Below, in pieces: positions 10,354 to 22,209 of a DNA stretch of 64,000 nt (position 1 is its first letter; each line of letters opens with the position of its first letter). The position numbers and the translations under genes were made by a program. This DNA comes from Toxotes chatareus (lineage: Eukaryota; Chordata; Actinopteri; Toxotidae). The stretch covers positions 14,239,950-14,303,949 of the forward strand of contig CM028893.1 in NCBI GenBank assembly GCA_016801885.1, read 5' to 3'. The notes under the pieces were generated by a model, which had not been told where the DNA came from, made no database searches, and saw only the letters and a list, made by a program, of their open reading frames with translations.

Positions 10354-13300
10354 GAGGAGCTCACCAGAACCAAACCAGAACCTGGGCCCAAACAGACTTT
10401 GATCTGGTTCAGTCCTGAAGGTCCTGAGAATGACCCAACTGAAACCAGATCTGAACCAAACCTGACTGCACTAGACTAAGTATGACCTGAGCTAAGCCCA
10501 GGACCTGGTTCTGGTTTGGACTGGTTCCAAAGGGAAGCCAAATCCAGAACCAGAACTGGGGTTTGAGTGTTTTTTTTCCTCTTGGGACAAAACTTTGCTA
10601 AACCAAACCAACTTGTCTGGACTCGAGCTTCGGTAGAACCTGGGCCTAGACTTTGGGGGGATGGGTTTTATGTGTTGGACCTATGTGATCTGGACTCAGA
10701 GGAAACTGACCTGGTTTGGCTTCGTTTTCAGTCTCTTCCTGGACTCTTACCTGGGTGTTATGTTTTTCCAAGGTTGAACTGGGATATTAGTCCGTCTCTG
10801 TGCAGACCAGCAGCTCTTGTCTCTGTAGACACAGACCATCCAGCTCCTTCCATCGTCCCAAACATCTGATTAAACCTGACAAACTTTCACAGCGACAGAA
10901 AAAATATAAATCGAGTCCTTCATTCTTTATACTGTGGGACTTGTCTTGACGTCCGTCTTCTGACTTTAAGGATTTTCAAAGGGTAGAGCATGAGGCACAT
11001 GGATGATCAGACTCAGCTCAGTGTGAACAGGGTGGAACCTGAAAAACGTCAGTATTCTTCTTCATCAGCGAATCGTGACGAGCTGCATGAGAACCGTGTG
11101 TTTCTACCTGTACCTGCCTCAGTGAGGAGCGCTCGTCTCGGGACCTTTGCGGATTATTCTGTTACCTGGTTTTTCCAGGTAAAGAGGCACAACAGCTAAA
11201 CAGACTTTGAAGGACAGTGACTCCGCATCAGGGCTGTTCACTTCTGGTCCTGGTCCGGATTCTGGGAGGGGTCAGGCTCCGTTTCCTGATGTGTCATGTC
11301 TGTGCTGACCGACTCATCATGGAAGGAAGACTTTTATTTTGAAAGAACAGACCAGCTACTCAGAGCAGTGGATTTTCTTTCTTGTCTTGTTGTTTTGCTT
11401 TAACGGTGGACTCGCCCCGGCAGTATTAGAGTTTGACTGCAGTATTTCGTTTTTCCTTCAGTCCTCTGACGGTGCTGGGTTTGGGATCTTTGGTTCCTGT
11501 GGCTCCAAACAGGGTTCCTGAAGAACAGGCGACATTGAGACAGAAAGTGAGCTTTGAGGAAAGTTAACATAACACGTCTGATTTCACTACAGCACATGAC
11601 ACAGACTCTCTGACTGTAAAACACAGGTGAAGCAGAAGGTTTGAAAACTGTGCAGCAGCTCGTGTTGATGGAGGAGAGTCATCAGCTGCTCTCCTCTTTA
11701 TATGATGAAAGAGCCGTGGTCACGCTGGGCGGACGCTGTATCCTGTAACTCATGTCAGCTCCACACCACATGTTAATCAGATGTTTATACTGACGCTGCA
11801 CGGATCCGGTGTAAAGATCACAGAAGACACTGATGATGAGCTGCTCCACATACGTCAGGCTCAGTGTAGAATTCATGTGACTGGATCTGTGAAGGAAATC
11901 CGACCATCAGGCTGTCAAACAGCTGATCCAGCCGATCGCCCGGGAGCCAGATCATCGATCGCTCAAACCGCGTGCCAGATGACAATCGATCGGGCGTCGG
12001 TTCGGTTAAAGGTTAAAGTGCATGCGGCCCGGTGTGTACGGCGTCTGCCCAGCTTACGTCAGGAGACGCAGAGACTTTCTTCGTCAGTCTTCCATCGTGG
12101 TTGTCTCTCCTGAGCTGTGATGTTCGTTACGCGCTGTCCTCCGTTAAAATGCCACGTAGGAACCCCGTCCGTAGTGTTGCCTGGTTTTGTTGTTTCCTCG
12201 TCCATCCGTCCGTCTGTGTGTCCGCCCAACCACTCGTGTCTGTTTCCACGGCCTCGTGCTGCCTTTTTAAACACACGTACCTTTAACCCCGACAATCAAG
12301 GATGGGATCTTGTACTTGCCGGTCAGGGATCCTTTCTCTGAACTTAAGCAAACCTAAGAAGTGTTTTTCAGAGCTGCCTGCCGTAGGAGATGTTAGCTGC
12401 CATTAAAGTTTCCACAGGTTACGGAGGCGTCAGCAGAACAAGCTGTGAACAAAGGAGTTTGAGAGTCGTAGGGAAAGACTCAGAGCTGCAGACAGAGGAT
12501 CCTTCAGTGAGGACAGTTTTCTCTCGATGCATCAGCTCAAAGCCAAACCTGTAAATATCAGATGTATATTCCATGAGTTTGCGACGCCAGGTGCCGAGCT
12601 GTCGGTTGTGTTGTGGCGTCGCCAGCGAAGTGAGCTTCCTGAAACAGAGAGAGATAAAGATTGTCGTCTATTTTGATACCAGAGGAGACGTTTATTTTTG
12701 TAACGAAGACTCCAGCAGCAAAGACTGACCCCCCCCTCCCTGCCCTGATCCCCTCATTACCCCCGGCCTGATGATTCTCAGTGTGACTGAGGATTGATCA
12801 GAGCTCAGTGTTGGTTATTTGTGTAATTGTACATACACACAGTGAAGCTAAGGAATCGAAACTGTCGGCCGCTTCATGAAAACTGAGAGAACTGAGCCCG
12901 ATTGTGAGCTGGAGAACCAGTGCTGTGCTAATTCATTTTATTTTATTAAAGTAAAAATAATTAATTTTCCATAAATAAAAGAAAACATGACCAAGCTCGT
13001 CGTTGGGTTTAAAGAACGGAACAAATTCTAATTAGAAAATCTGTTGATTTCTTTTACTGAATCCAAAACATTGAAATGAATTTAGCTGTAATTTGTTGAA
13101 CCAGCTTTCAAAACCTGGAATAATCCTAATGTTTTATCAGGGAGCACGATGGGATTCAGTCACACCGGCGTTGATTTTACCACAGCAAACAAACTCGATT
13201 CAAATTCATATGAAAACCAGCAACAGTCAGAGAAATGAAGCATCGTTTTAAAAACTGAGAAATGAAGCAGAAAACTTTTGAAACACGTGTCTGACAGTCT

Positions 13301-14340
13301 GAAGCACACTGCACCCGACATAACCATGGAATTATAACTTCCATATGTTGTAAATATGATTGGCACCACTACAGATCTGGTAACTGGAGCAGCCTCCTCC
13401 CGGTTATGAGATCTGACCTGAGTTTATCTGTAATAATGAGAAGAGGACGTGTGAGACTTTATATCTCATTCTGACAGGATACGAATCCCAGAGTTTTGTA
13501 ATGAGGAGACACTAAGTTATAACGAGTTCAGTGCAGGACAGGCCTCATCATCGCTGTGATTGACCTCCTGTCACTGTCAGTGATGACATCTGATTGGTTC
13601 TTCCCTGTCCCTCCTCTCTGCCGGCCAGTCGGCCCTTTTCCCTGGATGCTGTGTTTTGATTGGTTGCTCAGCCTCTTTCGTTGATGCACTTTAACGCTGT
13701 TTCTCTGGAAGGTTTCTGAAAAGTCTTTTCTCTCCTCTGCCTTCATGATTTTCTTTCTCTCTCAACATTTCTGAGTTGGATGTTCTGTTTTGTGAGAATT
13801 GTGTTTGAATTGAAAAATGTTCGGCCCTGCTGCTCAATCACTTCGGTCTTTCCACCATATTTTTGCGTTGTAGTTTCTGATCTTTTTCCTCAAGCAGGTA
13901 AATCCTGTTTTTTTTTTTTAAGTTTTTTAAATTAAAGTTTATAAATTTAATTTCCTAAATCTTTCCCAGCGATCGAAGGAGGAAGAACAGACTGGGAAAA
14001 AAGGAAAGCAGAATGAAAGACAGAACTTTCAGATCCTTCCAGGGAGACAGGGAGCGAATCAAGAGATGATGGGATGCGTTTGTAGCCATGGTAACCCTGC
14101 CCCCCCCCCCCAGCTACCATGACAACAGGGTGTGATGTGGTGTGTGTTTCTACAATATTAATTGTTTTCAGAAGGTCTGTGCGATTGTCCTGTGCACGCA
14201 AACACAAAATGCACACACACACACACACACACAGACATAGATCAGTGTAAATACAAGGCAGCGGCGGCCATGTTGTTTCTGTGTTTCAGTTGTTGCACGT
14301 GTTCTGATTCAGGACAAAATTTAAATAAACTTTTACTGCA
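10354..14340 (+). other. Probable long 3' UTR and downstream region of rnf150
   Basis: No coding exon is supported. AATAAA signals lie at 12974-12979 and 14324-14329, so the rnf150 transcript could extend up to about 4 kb past the stop. The segment just after the stop holds an imperfect inverted repeat of CCAGAACC-like words (10363-10388 against 10496-10528). A C-rich run lies at 14101-14112 and a CA run at about 14213-14234. Confidence 0.5.
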
Positions 14341-16158
14341 AGTTTTTGTTTTGATTCCATCCTGATGTGTGTGTGTCGTCACTCTGCAGCAGCACATTTA
14401 CACTTTTCACCAAAAATACAGTTCATTTACAAACAGTTTAAAAAGGTTTCAAACACCATTTCAGTGAAAAGAGGGAGAACTGAAGGAAAAACAGGAATGG
14501 AAACATGCCAGGCAGCAGTTTAATCTAAAACTCAACTCACCAAAGCGTCTTCAGATTTCTGATGTGAAACTCAAAGAAAAAAACAGGAGGCTTTAGATTA
14601 TAATCATGTATTAGTAGCTTTTCATTATTTAAAACAACGTGTTCAGGTGTTTTATTTGTTTGGTGATTTTAATGTTCTAAGTTCCTGGTTGCTTCCTGGT
14701 GGTTCTCATGCTAAATATCTTCTTTAATTTTCAAAGAAAATATCAAACAGATGTGTGACGTTTTCTTCACAATAAAACTTAAAAATATATAACATCTCAC
14801 TAATGATAAATTGAAGACACAAAGACACGGAGATAAATCACAGAAAACTTTATGCCGAACAACAAACATTTGTCTGAGGACATGGCTGAACGGGCGCTAA
14901 CGCTAACACAGTGTGAAAACTGACGTCCAACACAGACAAACATGGATGACAACTCGTTTTTATCTCCTCACACTAACAGAACAAACATCTCGCTGCTGAT
15001 TGGCTGCCCAGACACCGCCAACGTTCCTGTTCTTCATGAGAGCCGAGATAACGTTAGCATGTTTCATTCATGTTAGCTACCTAGCTAACAGTGACTATTA
15101 GCATTAGTGCTAGCTAGCTGCTAAGCTGAGCAGTGTACCATGAACACACAATAAAGTCTTTAACTTTAAAATACAACTTAATAAAATCAGTAAAACTGAG
15201 CAGACAGAACTTCGAGCCACCGTTAAATTATTTCCTGCTTGCTGGTAAAAGTTTGGTTTAACAACGATGTAAATTAAACAGAATATATCTGGGGTTTTTC
15301 TTAAAGCTGTAAGAGTTTCATGGACTCACTTTGGCATGATGAACACACACAGACCTAACAAACAAACAGCGAAGCTGGAAAAAAAAAGTTTGAAGTTCGA
15401 CTGTGTGAAACATTTCAGCTGTGAAACTTTAATTCTGTGCATTTTTAAGCTGCTTATTATTCACTGTCACTAACTCCGCAACAAACCAAGTAAACATTTC
15501 AGTGCTGATCTCTAAAGCACGACCTCTGGTTCATGTATTCACCCTTCATTTAAACACATTCAGTCAGTCGGAGATCTGCTGAGGACGGAGACAAAAAGTC
15601 AAAGCAAATGTACTTTAATCTGTAAATGGTCGTTTGTCCTGATGTGATATGGAACATTTGAATGTGATCTTCATGTTTTACAGTGATTCTGTGCTTTGAC
15701 AGTTTAGGAGAACAGAACAGAAACTTTACCTCCTGCAGCAGCAAATCACAAATGGCTCATCATCATCATTAGATTCAGTCAGTTTCAGCTTTCGAGGTTT
15801 AAACTAGAGACTTTCACAGCTACTGATCAGAGCTGAAGATGGACAGAGACAGAGGAGTGTACTGGTCTTCAGTCGTCTCTGAAGCTGCAGCTTCTTATTT
15901 CTTGTCTGAAAAACAAAAAAAACAAAAAACAAGAAACAAAGTTCAGTTTTTAGAAAGTGAAAACCTGCAGTATGATCACAACACGTATGAAGTATAAAAG
16001 TCTGGAGACGATTCTGAAGCCAGGTAACTATAACTCTTTAAACCTGTTGGTCTGATTCATTTCCTGTTGCTGCTCTGCTGCAGAGGTCATTTCTGTCCTG
16101 TGGCTGCACAGAACTGAAAACAGGTGCAGGTGTTTGAATGACGTCTTACCTGCAGACC
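14341..16158. other. Non-coding stretch between rnf150 and the PPME1-like gene
   Basis: AT-rich sequence without a supported exon. It includes a cluster of GTTAGC/GCTAGC words at 14890-15130. The part nearest 16158 is probably the 3' UTR of the PPME1-like gene on the minus strand. Confidence 0.5.
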
Positions 16159-17209
16159 TCATCGCGTCGAAGAGTTGGAGCTGCAGAGACAGAACATTTC
16201 TGTGAGTTTCAGGTTCGAGCAGAGGTTTTGTTAAAAAGCTGGAGGGTGTGAATTCAGCTCAGGAGCTTTGTGTGTGTTGGATGTTGGTTTACTGTGTTTT
16301 ACCTTCGGCTTTCTCTTCTGGCTTCAGCAAACTTGTGTCTCAGCAGGAAGGCGGCCACAGCCTCAGCCACCTACACACAGAGACGGCGGCGAGAAACCAA
16401 AATAAACAGAAACCAATTTCCATTCTCCTCCACGATGGTTCCAGAAACTCTGATCTGACCCTTTCAACTGTTTCACACACCAACTTACTTTCTCTGGTTT
16501 GTCCTCTTGCACTGCGTGACCACAGGGGGGCAGCACCTGCATCATGAATTTACCTGCACACAAAAAGCAAGACAGGTGCTTTGATGCCATTTTGTCAAAC
16601 ACACACACGGACACACACTCGTCAGCTGTCACTTCCAGCGTGGCTGTTGACTGACAGAACCATCTGTCTCTGGAGAGGAACTGCCGCCTCAAGGTGTGTG
16701 TATCTGTGTTTATCTGAGTGTGTGTGTGTGTGTGTGTGAGACGACTGTGCAGAGCGGGGACGTCCTTCACCTTTTCCCTCACAGTGTGATAAGAATGTCA
16801 ACTATTCCCTGTATCACAGGGTTTCTCAGCACACTCCACGTGTGGCATTTTGTTTCTCTAAGACTACATTTCCCATCAGCCCCGTTTTCACTCTGACCAG
16901 TGATACGTTACATGTGACTAACACCACAGGTGTCGGGTCTGCTTCTTACCTTGCATCTGCCCAATAGTCAGATCTCTGTCCAGCCTGTCGATTCCTGCAA
17001 AGAGAAGCAGCTTCAGTGTGAAACAGTGAAATCACTGACTCATCAGAGACACGACTAACACGACAGTACAGAGCTGCTGAGATCCCTACCAGCCAGCAAC
17101 AGGAGCTTAGGCAGGTTACAGGCGAGGAACAGGTTGGATGTTCCTCTAAACCAGCCGTCCCAGTACTTCTCTGACTTTGACAGGTCTATACGCCACTTGT
17201 ACACACTCT

Positions 17210-17273
<64 letters not shown>

Positions 17274-19397
17274 TAAACAGGTTAGCTGATTAATAATCTT
17301 CATAGTAACCCAGGACAAGTCAGTGGATTCAGAGGCTGAAACGTGTTGTGCATCAATGTGTGTCTCTGCTTTAATTTGTGTCAGTGGAAATAAGTCAAGT
17401 ATCACAACATATAATCACATGTTGAGACTAAATCACCAGAGTTCAGCAGAAAAAGGTGATGAACGTAAAAACATCCATGAAAATGTAAAACACTTAATGA
17501 ATGAAATGAAGTGTTCCTTTACCATCAGTGTTTCTGTGCAGACGTTTTCATACCTGGCCTTCGCTGAGGCTCACCTCTGAGGCGGCGTTTTCTTTGTCAT
17601 TTACGTAGCTCTGATCGTAGAACTCCTCGTTGCGTTCGACGACCACGTCGGTCACCGGGCTGGCCTGCTCCAGAGTGTCGGCCTCCTCCACCTCACATCT
17701 AACGGACGGGAAGATGTGAGGAAATTATTCTCAGGAAGTCGGGATGGGTTTAATGTGTCTCAGTTTTCATCTGATTTAAGTCACTAATCTGGACTCTACC
17801 TTTTGATCTGACCAACCATGGAGACTCTGGCAGATTCCAGGTTCCTGATTTGTCCACTCTTCACACTGAACAGGAAGAAAAGAGGAAAAACAACAGGTCA
17901 GTGCTGCAGTCTGAAGCACCTGTGACCTGTGTGAGCACAGCCTGTGGTTCAGCTGTGAGTGCGGCTCAGGTCTGATCTGGGTTTGATGGAGATGAGCAGC
18001 TCTTGGACTGAGCTCCCTGTTCGAGCTCAGATACACGTCGCTGACTTTAAACTAAACAAACTGCTGATGTGATGAGAGGAAACGGCGTCTGAAGTCTTCA
18101 CCTCCATTCTATAGCGTGGTCCATGGACTTGAAGGACTTGGGTCTTCCCTTCAGGAAGTTCTGTATGCTGTGCAGCGCGTCCATGGCACTGCCTGCAGGT
18201 GGAGCAGGAGAGTAAATCAGTGTGAGCATGTTGTGAACACTCATATCACGCGTCTCATCTCACACTCACCTTCCACCACGTCTATGGCCACCAGACCCAC
18301 GGTGGTCGGCAGCAGCATGTTGCTGGCCGTATGTACCGCGATCGCCCCGCCAACGCCGTGGCCAATCAGGACAATGGGGGGAGGGGTCTCACCGTAGCAG
18401 GCTCGAATCACATTGGCTACATCGCTGACGGGGGGGGGGGCAAACAGTGATAACAGCAGACGGTAACAGTAACGGTCAGTGACGTGGAAACAGCAGGACG
18501 TGTGTATGTAGCGTCACTGGTCTGAGATCAGAGCAGTTACCTGGACATAGTCTGAGTGGAGAAGTCGTCGGACAGACGGACCAGGGTGGCACCTGGACAC
18601 AGAACACACACTCACTAATTCAGCTGCTCAGGCTCAACAGCACAGCCTCAGCATAGACCTCAGGTCACTGCATTTGTATTTGTATGAAGCCGAGTCCCTT
18701 GACTCACCGTGACCCCTGAGGTCCATGGCGAGTACCCTGCAGGTCACTCTGCTGGCGATGGCTGTCTACAACACAGGAAAAACACCAGGACACGCCCAGG
18801 ACGCCATCAATCACTCGATCAGTCATTCAACCAACCAGCTAACTGCTACGGCAGATACTCACGGTGAAGACGGCCCAGGACAGGGCCGAGTGTCCTCCTC
18901 CGTGCAGCAGAACCAGCAGAGGCCCGTCACTACCCGCTTTGTAAATCCTGAAGACGTCCCTGCTGTCGGCCGGCCCCACGCTCACGTCCTCCATCTGGTC
19001 AAAATACTCCCGCCACGACACCGGCGAGTAGTCCAGCTTACGGCCAACCTCACTGGTCGACATGTAGACGCACAGAAACACACACTTATACTACCTACAC
19101 AAACTGAAGCCAATAAAAACACAGGTTACTGGAACTTAAACTTTTAATTCTCATACTTTTCCTCAGTATAAACTGAGTCACAGAAGAGAAACCCAGCCAC
19201 CCAGCCTCAGTCTGCAGTTATTCAGTTTATGAATGGCCTTCATTCACAATGAATTCACAGTGAATGAAGGCCATTAAAATGAATGCAGGCCATTAAAGTG
19301 TCTGAGATTCCATCGTCACTAAAGTCTGATTAAAAAAGTTTGTGCTTTGCTTCGGAGAGGTGACTTACTGCTCTGTGTCAAAGTTCTCCTCCCACAT
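16159..19397 (-). CDS. Protein phosphatase methylesterase 1-like protein lacking the catalytic serine
   Basis: PPME1 is an alpha/beta hydrolase that removes the methyl ester from the C-terminal leucine of the PP2A catalytic subunit. Thirteen exons (19369-19397, 18863-19052, 18708-18765, 18541-18592, 18270-18424, 18102-18192, 17800-17865, 17575-17698, 17090-17207, 16950-16994, 16489-16553, 16303-16370, 16159-16180) join in frame without a stop, giving about 360 residues; human PPME1 has 386. Hallmarks present are LLHGGGHSALSW (oxyanion loop), GRPKSFKSMDHAIEW, SGQIRNLESARVSMVGQ, EKYWDGWFRG and LPPCGHAVQED (catalytic His). The nucleophile elbow, GHSMGG in human, reads GHGVGG: codon 18355-18357 is GGC (Gly133 here). 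The triad Asp in IDVVEG and the His are kept. The N-terminus is unlike the human one. The first ATG in frame at 19397 is a minimal start, and upstream exons are possible. The chromosomal context suggests a paralogue of ppme1. Confidence 0.85.
17215..17272. repeat. (CA)n microsatellite beside an acceptor of the PPME1-like gene
   Basis: A pure run of about 29 CA units lies just upstream (minus strand sense) of the exon that starts at 17207, so on the transcribed strand it reads (TG)n next to the splice acceptor. Confidence 0.85.
19232..19275. repeat. Perfect 16-bp inverted repeat with 12-base loop
   Basis: AATGGCCTTCATTCAC (19232-19247) is repeated as its exact reverse complement at 19260-19275. 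It lies in an intron of the PPME1-like gene. Confidence 0.85.
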
Positions 19398-20493
19398 GCT
19401 GCGTCTCAGCAGGAAGACGTCCGGGCGGCGGCTGGTTATCTTCAGTCTGGTGTGTTTCTGTGTGTATCAGCAGTGTGTGAATGGGTATTGTATAGATGTG
19501 TGTGTCTGTGTGAGGTAAGCAAGCAGGTTTTCCTTAGTGAGCACCGCACAGCACAATGAGCTGCTCGTCTTGCTGTCCACTGTGTCTGACGTCCATCGAC
19601 CAACTTACACGGCAGGTGACTGACTGCTGGTGTAAGTACAAACACACACACAATAGGACAATACTGAGTCATCTGTTGTTGTCAGGTAGCATCTCTGCTG
19701 CAGCATCTTATTGGCTGAGACTGCTAAAGTGGGTGGAGAGTCAAACTCTCTTTTTCCTAAATGTGTCTGATCTACAGCAGCTTCAGCTACGTCACTTCTC
19801 TGCCAGCAGCCTCAGCCGGAGACAGAACCTGGGAGAAGTTTCTGGTAGGTGCATCATGTCTACCAGCTACGCCAAGGGAGATAAACATCCATCCTAACCT
19901 GTGAAACACAGCTGAACAAACATCACGCACAACAACTGCATGTGTGGCTTAAAATGTCAGTTTTTGTGTATTTGTTGTAAGAAAACAGCAAGTGAAAGCA
20001 GTGTTTCTCTGTTTGTGTCACACACACACACACCGCTCAGGTGGCAGTGACAGACAGCTATAGTATCCAGGTAACCACCACAGAGCTGCTGTGAATAAAA
20101 TTCACTGACTAAATGTCATTCAGAAAAACCAGCTCAGTGCTTCTGTTAATAAAAGAACATTTTCCATTTATATTTACAATGGATGAAAAATCAGAGCGAG
20201 TCTTTATAAACACTGTCACAACAGCAAAACCAGAACTAAAGCACGGATCCAGAGCTGCCTCAGCACCCTTTCATTTTCATTTAAGAAAAGTGAATGAATG
20301 AATGAATGAAGTGATTGAATCTTTAATATACTGATTTATCACTTGTTCTCCTGAAGTCTGCGGACTCACCACACAGATTTAAAAAGCTCTGAACCAAAGT
20401 TGTTCTCACTCATGTTTCTGTGACACACAACGAAACAAGTATGAACCATTGACTGAAACCAGCGATCAGTCATGGAGACGGTTAGCGGCTCAC

Positions 20494-20527
20494 CTGTGCC
20501 AGCACCTGCGGAGGGAAAGACCGGCAT
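20494..20527 (-). other. Possible upstream exon of the PPME1-like gene
   Basis: A good donor (GGCACAG|gtgagc) follows an ATG at 20525-20527 on the minus strand, in CpG-richer sequence. Its phase does not match the exon at 19369, so it may be a 5' non-coding exon or be spliced differently. Low confidence. Confidence 0.3.
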
Positions 20528-22209
20528 CACGATTCTGTTCTACGGAAAGAGCCGAAGGTTTGTCCCGAAAGTCGCTGGGTTTGTCCAAAGCTGAATGCCT
20601 TTTTACAATAAATGAATAAATAAAGAAAGTCTCTAAAAATCTACCGACAAACACGCGAAGTCAACGCTACCTGTAAACGCCCTCTGATGACGCGATACGA
20701 ACATTTCGCGCCATTTGTTTTGAAAGCTCAACAGCCAATGGCGTCACTTCATCCCTCCGTTGTTCCGGTCCAGCCAGGAAATGGACCGTACGGATCCAGT
20801 GAAGATCTATGAGCAGTGGATCCTGTCTGAACCAGGCCACAGCGAGACTTTTAATTTATGGTTTGGAAATTATTATTTTTTACTATAAAAAAAATACTAA
20901 TAAAAAAGTTGGCAGAGAGAGAAAACGAGGGAGAAAGAATAAAAAAAAAAAATCAAGAATAAAGAGGAGAAGAAGTAAAGAAGGAGGTTTTAAAGCAGAG
21001 GGAGCAGGAGAACAAAAATATGAAGGCAAAGGTTTGAGGAAGACAAACAAAAGAGAGGAAGACTGCGGAAGAGGATACAGAGATAAAATGAATGGAGTGA
21101 AGCAACTGAAGAGAGAGGCATAAAAAGGAGGACAAAGAAGGAGGAGAGGAAGCATCGAGATGATGATGATCACTGATCTCAGCCCTCTCTCTCCTCCCTC
21201 TCCCTCTCCCTCCTCCTTTTATTTATTCATAAATGCCTCCTCTGGTTGGAGGAGGAACAAACGAAGGAGCAGATGAAGCTCTCCCCTGCTCGTTGGCTCA
21301 GACAGAACGATGGGATTTCCACGACTCTGCCGACCGATGCTGGCGTCTGTGCTCTCTGAATAGGTACGTAGAGACAGAGGGAGCATGGGAATGGATGAAA
21401 TGCAATAACTTATGGATTGTTATAATATTCCTGTGATGAGTTGTCTGTTATACCCATAGTAAGATTATAATAATACTGATTGTGGTATTTACCATGAATA
21501 AATAAATAAATACATAAAGTTACTTTACTTTATATAAAAGATATAGTATCTTCCATCTTTAGGTCTTTGATTCAGACAAGGAAAAACTCATATTATGTAA
21601 CAGACATTTTACAAATGCAGTCATGAATGTGGACGTGTCGGGCTCAGCAGGGGAAACGCAAACAAGAGTGAAACTGGATCCTGAGAGGATTTAACGGTTT
21701 GACAGGAAATAGCTGCCAAATAACTGATTTAAAAACGGGCAGACTGGATCCAAATGGTGGCATCACAGAGCAGAATAATCTTTCATTACTGGTAACATGA
21801 CAAGTAGATAACTCCAAATTCTTCAAGCATTTTCTTTCAAATGTCATTTGACTGAACTCTGTATCTTAGTATACGGTTCTTGAATTAGTTCTCTGCAGTA
21901 AGAGGATCTGGACTATTTTGGCCATCAGTCTTTAGCTCATTACTGCACACGGAGTAGAGTTAATATACAATACAATGCTGTAAATAACTTTATATTTGAT
22001 TTTTTTACTTTTTTGTATCTGTTTAGATTTAATTTGGATTCATGGGTAGTTTTTTGTACATGGCCTGTTTCTTCTTGCACTTTAATACCTAATTTTCCCT
22101 GCAGATCGTTAAAGTTATATTATCTTACTGATCGTTTGTTTCTCCATCTGTCAAATCAGGTTCTGATAAAAATTCCCTGATTTCTACTGGACAGACAGCC
22201 ATCTTCATC
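20528..22209. other. Intergenic region between divergent PPME1-like and GPRIN genes
   Basis: The left part (20640-20800) has CpG-richer sequence with TTTCGCGCC at about 20705, suiting a promoter. A purine-rich block with A runs spans about 20880-21165. The rest is AT-rich. Non-coding 5' exons of the GPRIN gene may be present but cannot be placed. Confidence 0.45.

Noticed and set aside
11930..12010. Clustered CGATCG words in the rnf150 3' region as a regulatory palindrome
   Set aside because: The matches are short and imperfect, with no clear stem or tandem pattern.
16159..19397. PPME1-like gene as an ordinary decayed pseudogene
   Set aside because: All exon junctions keep phase, no stop is present and most family motifs are conserved; only the nucleophile and the N-terminus differ.
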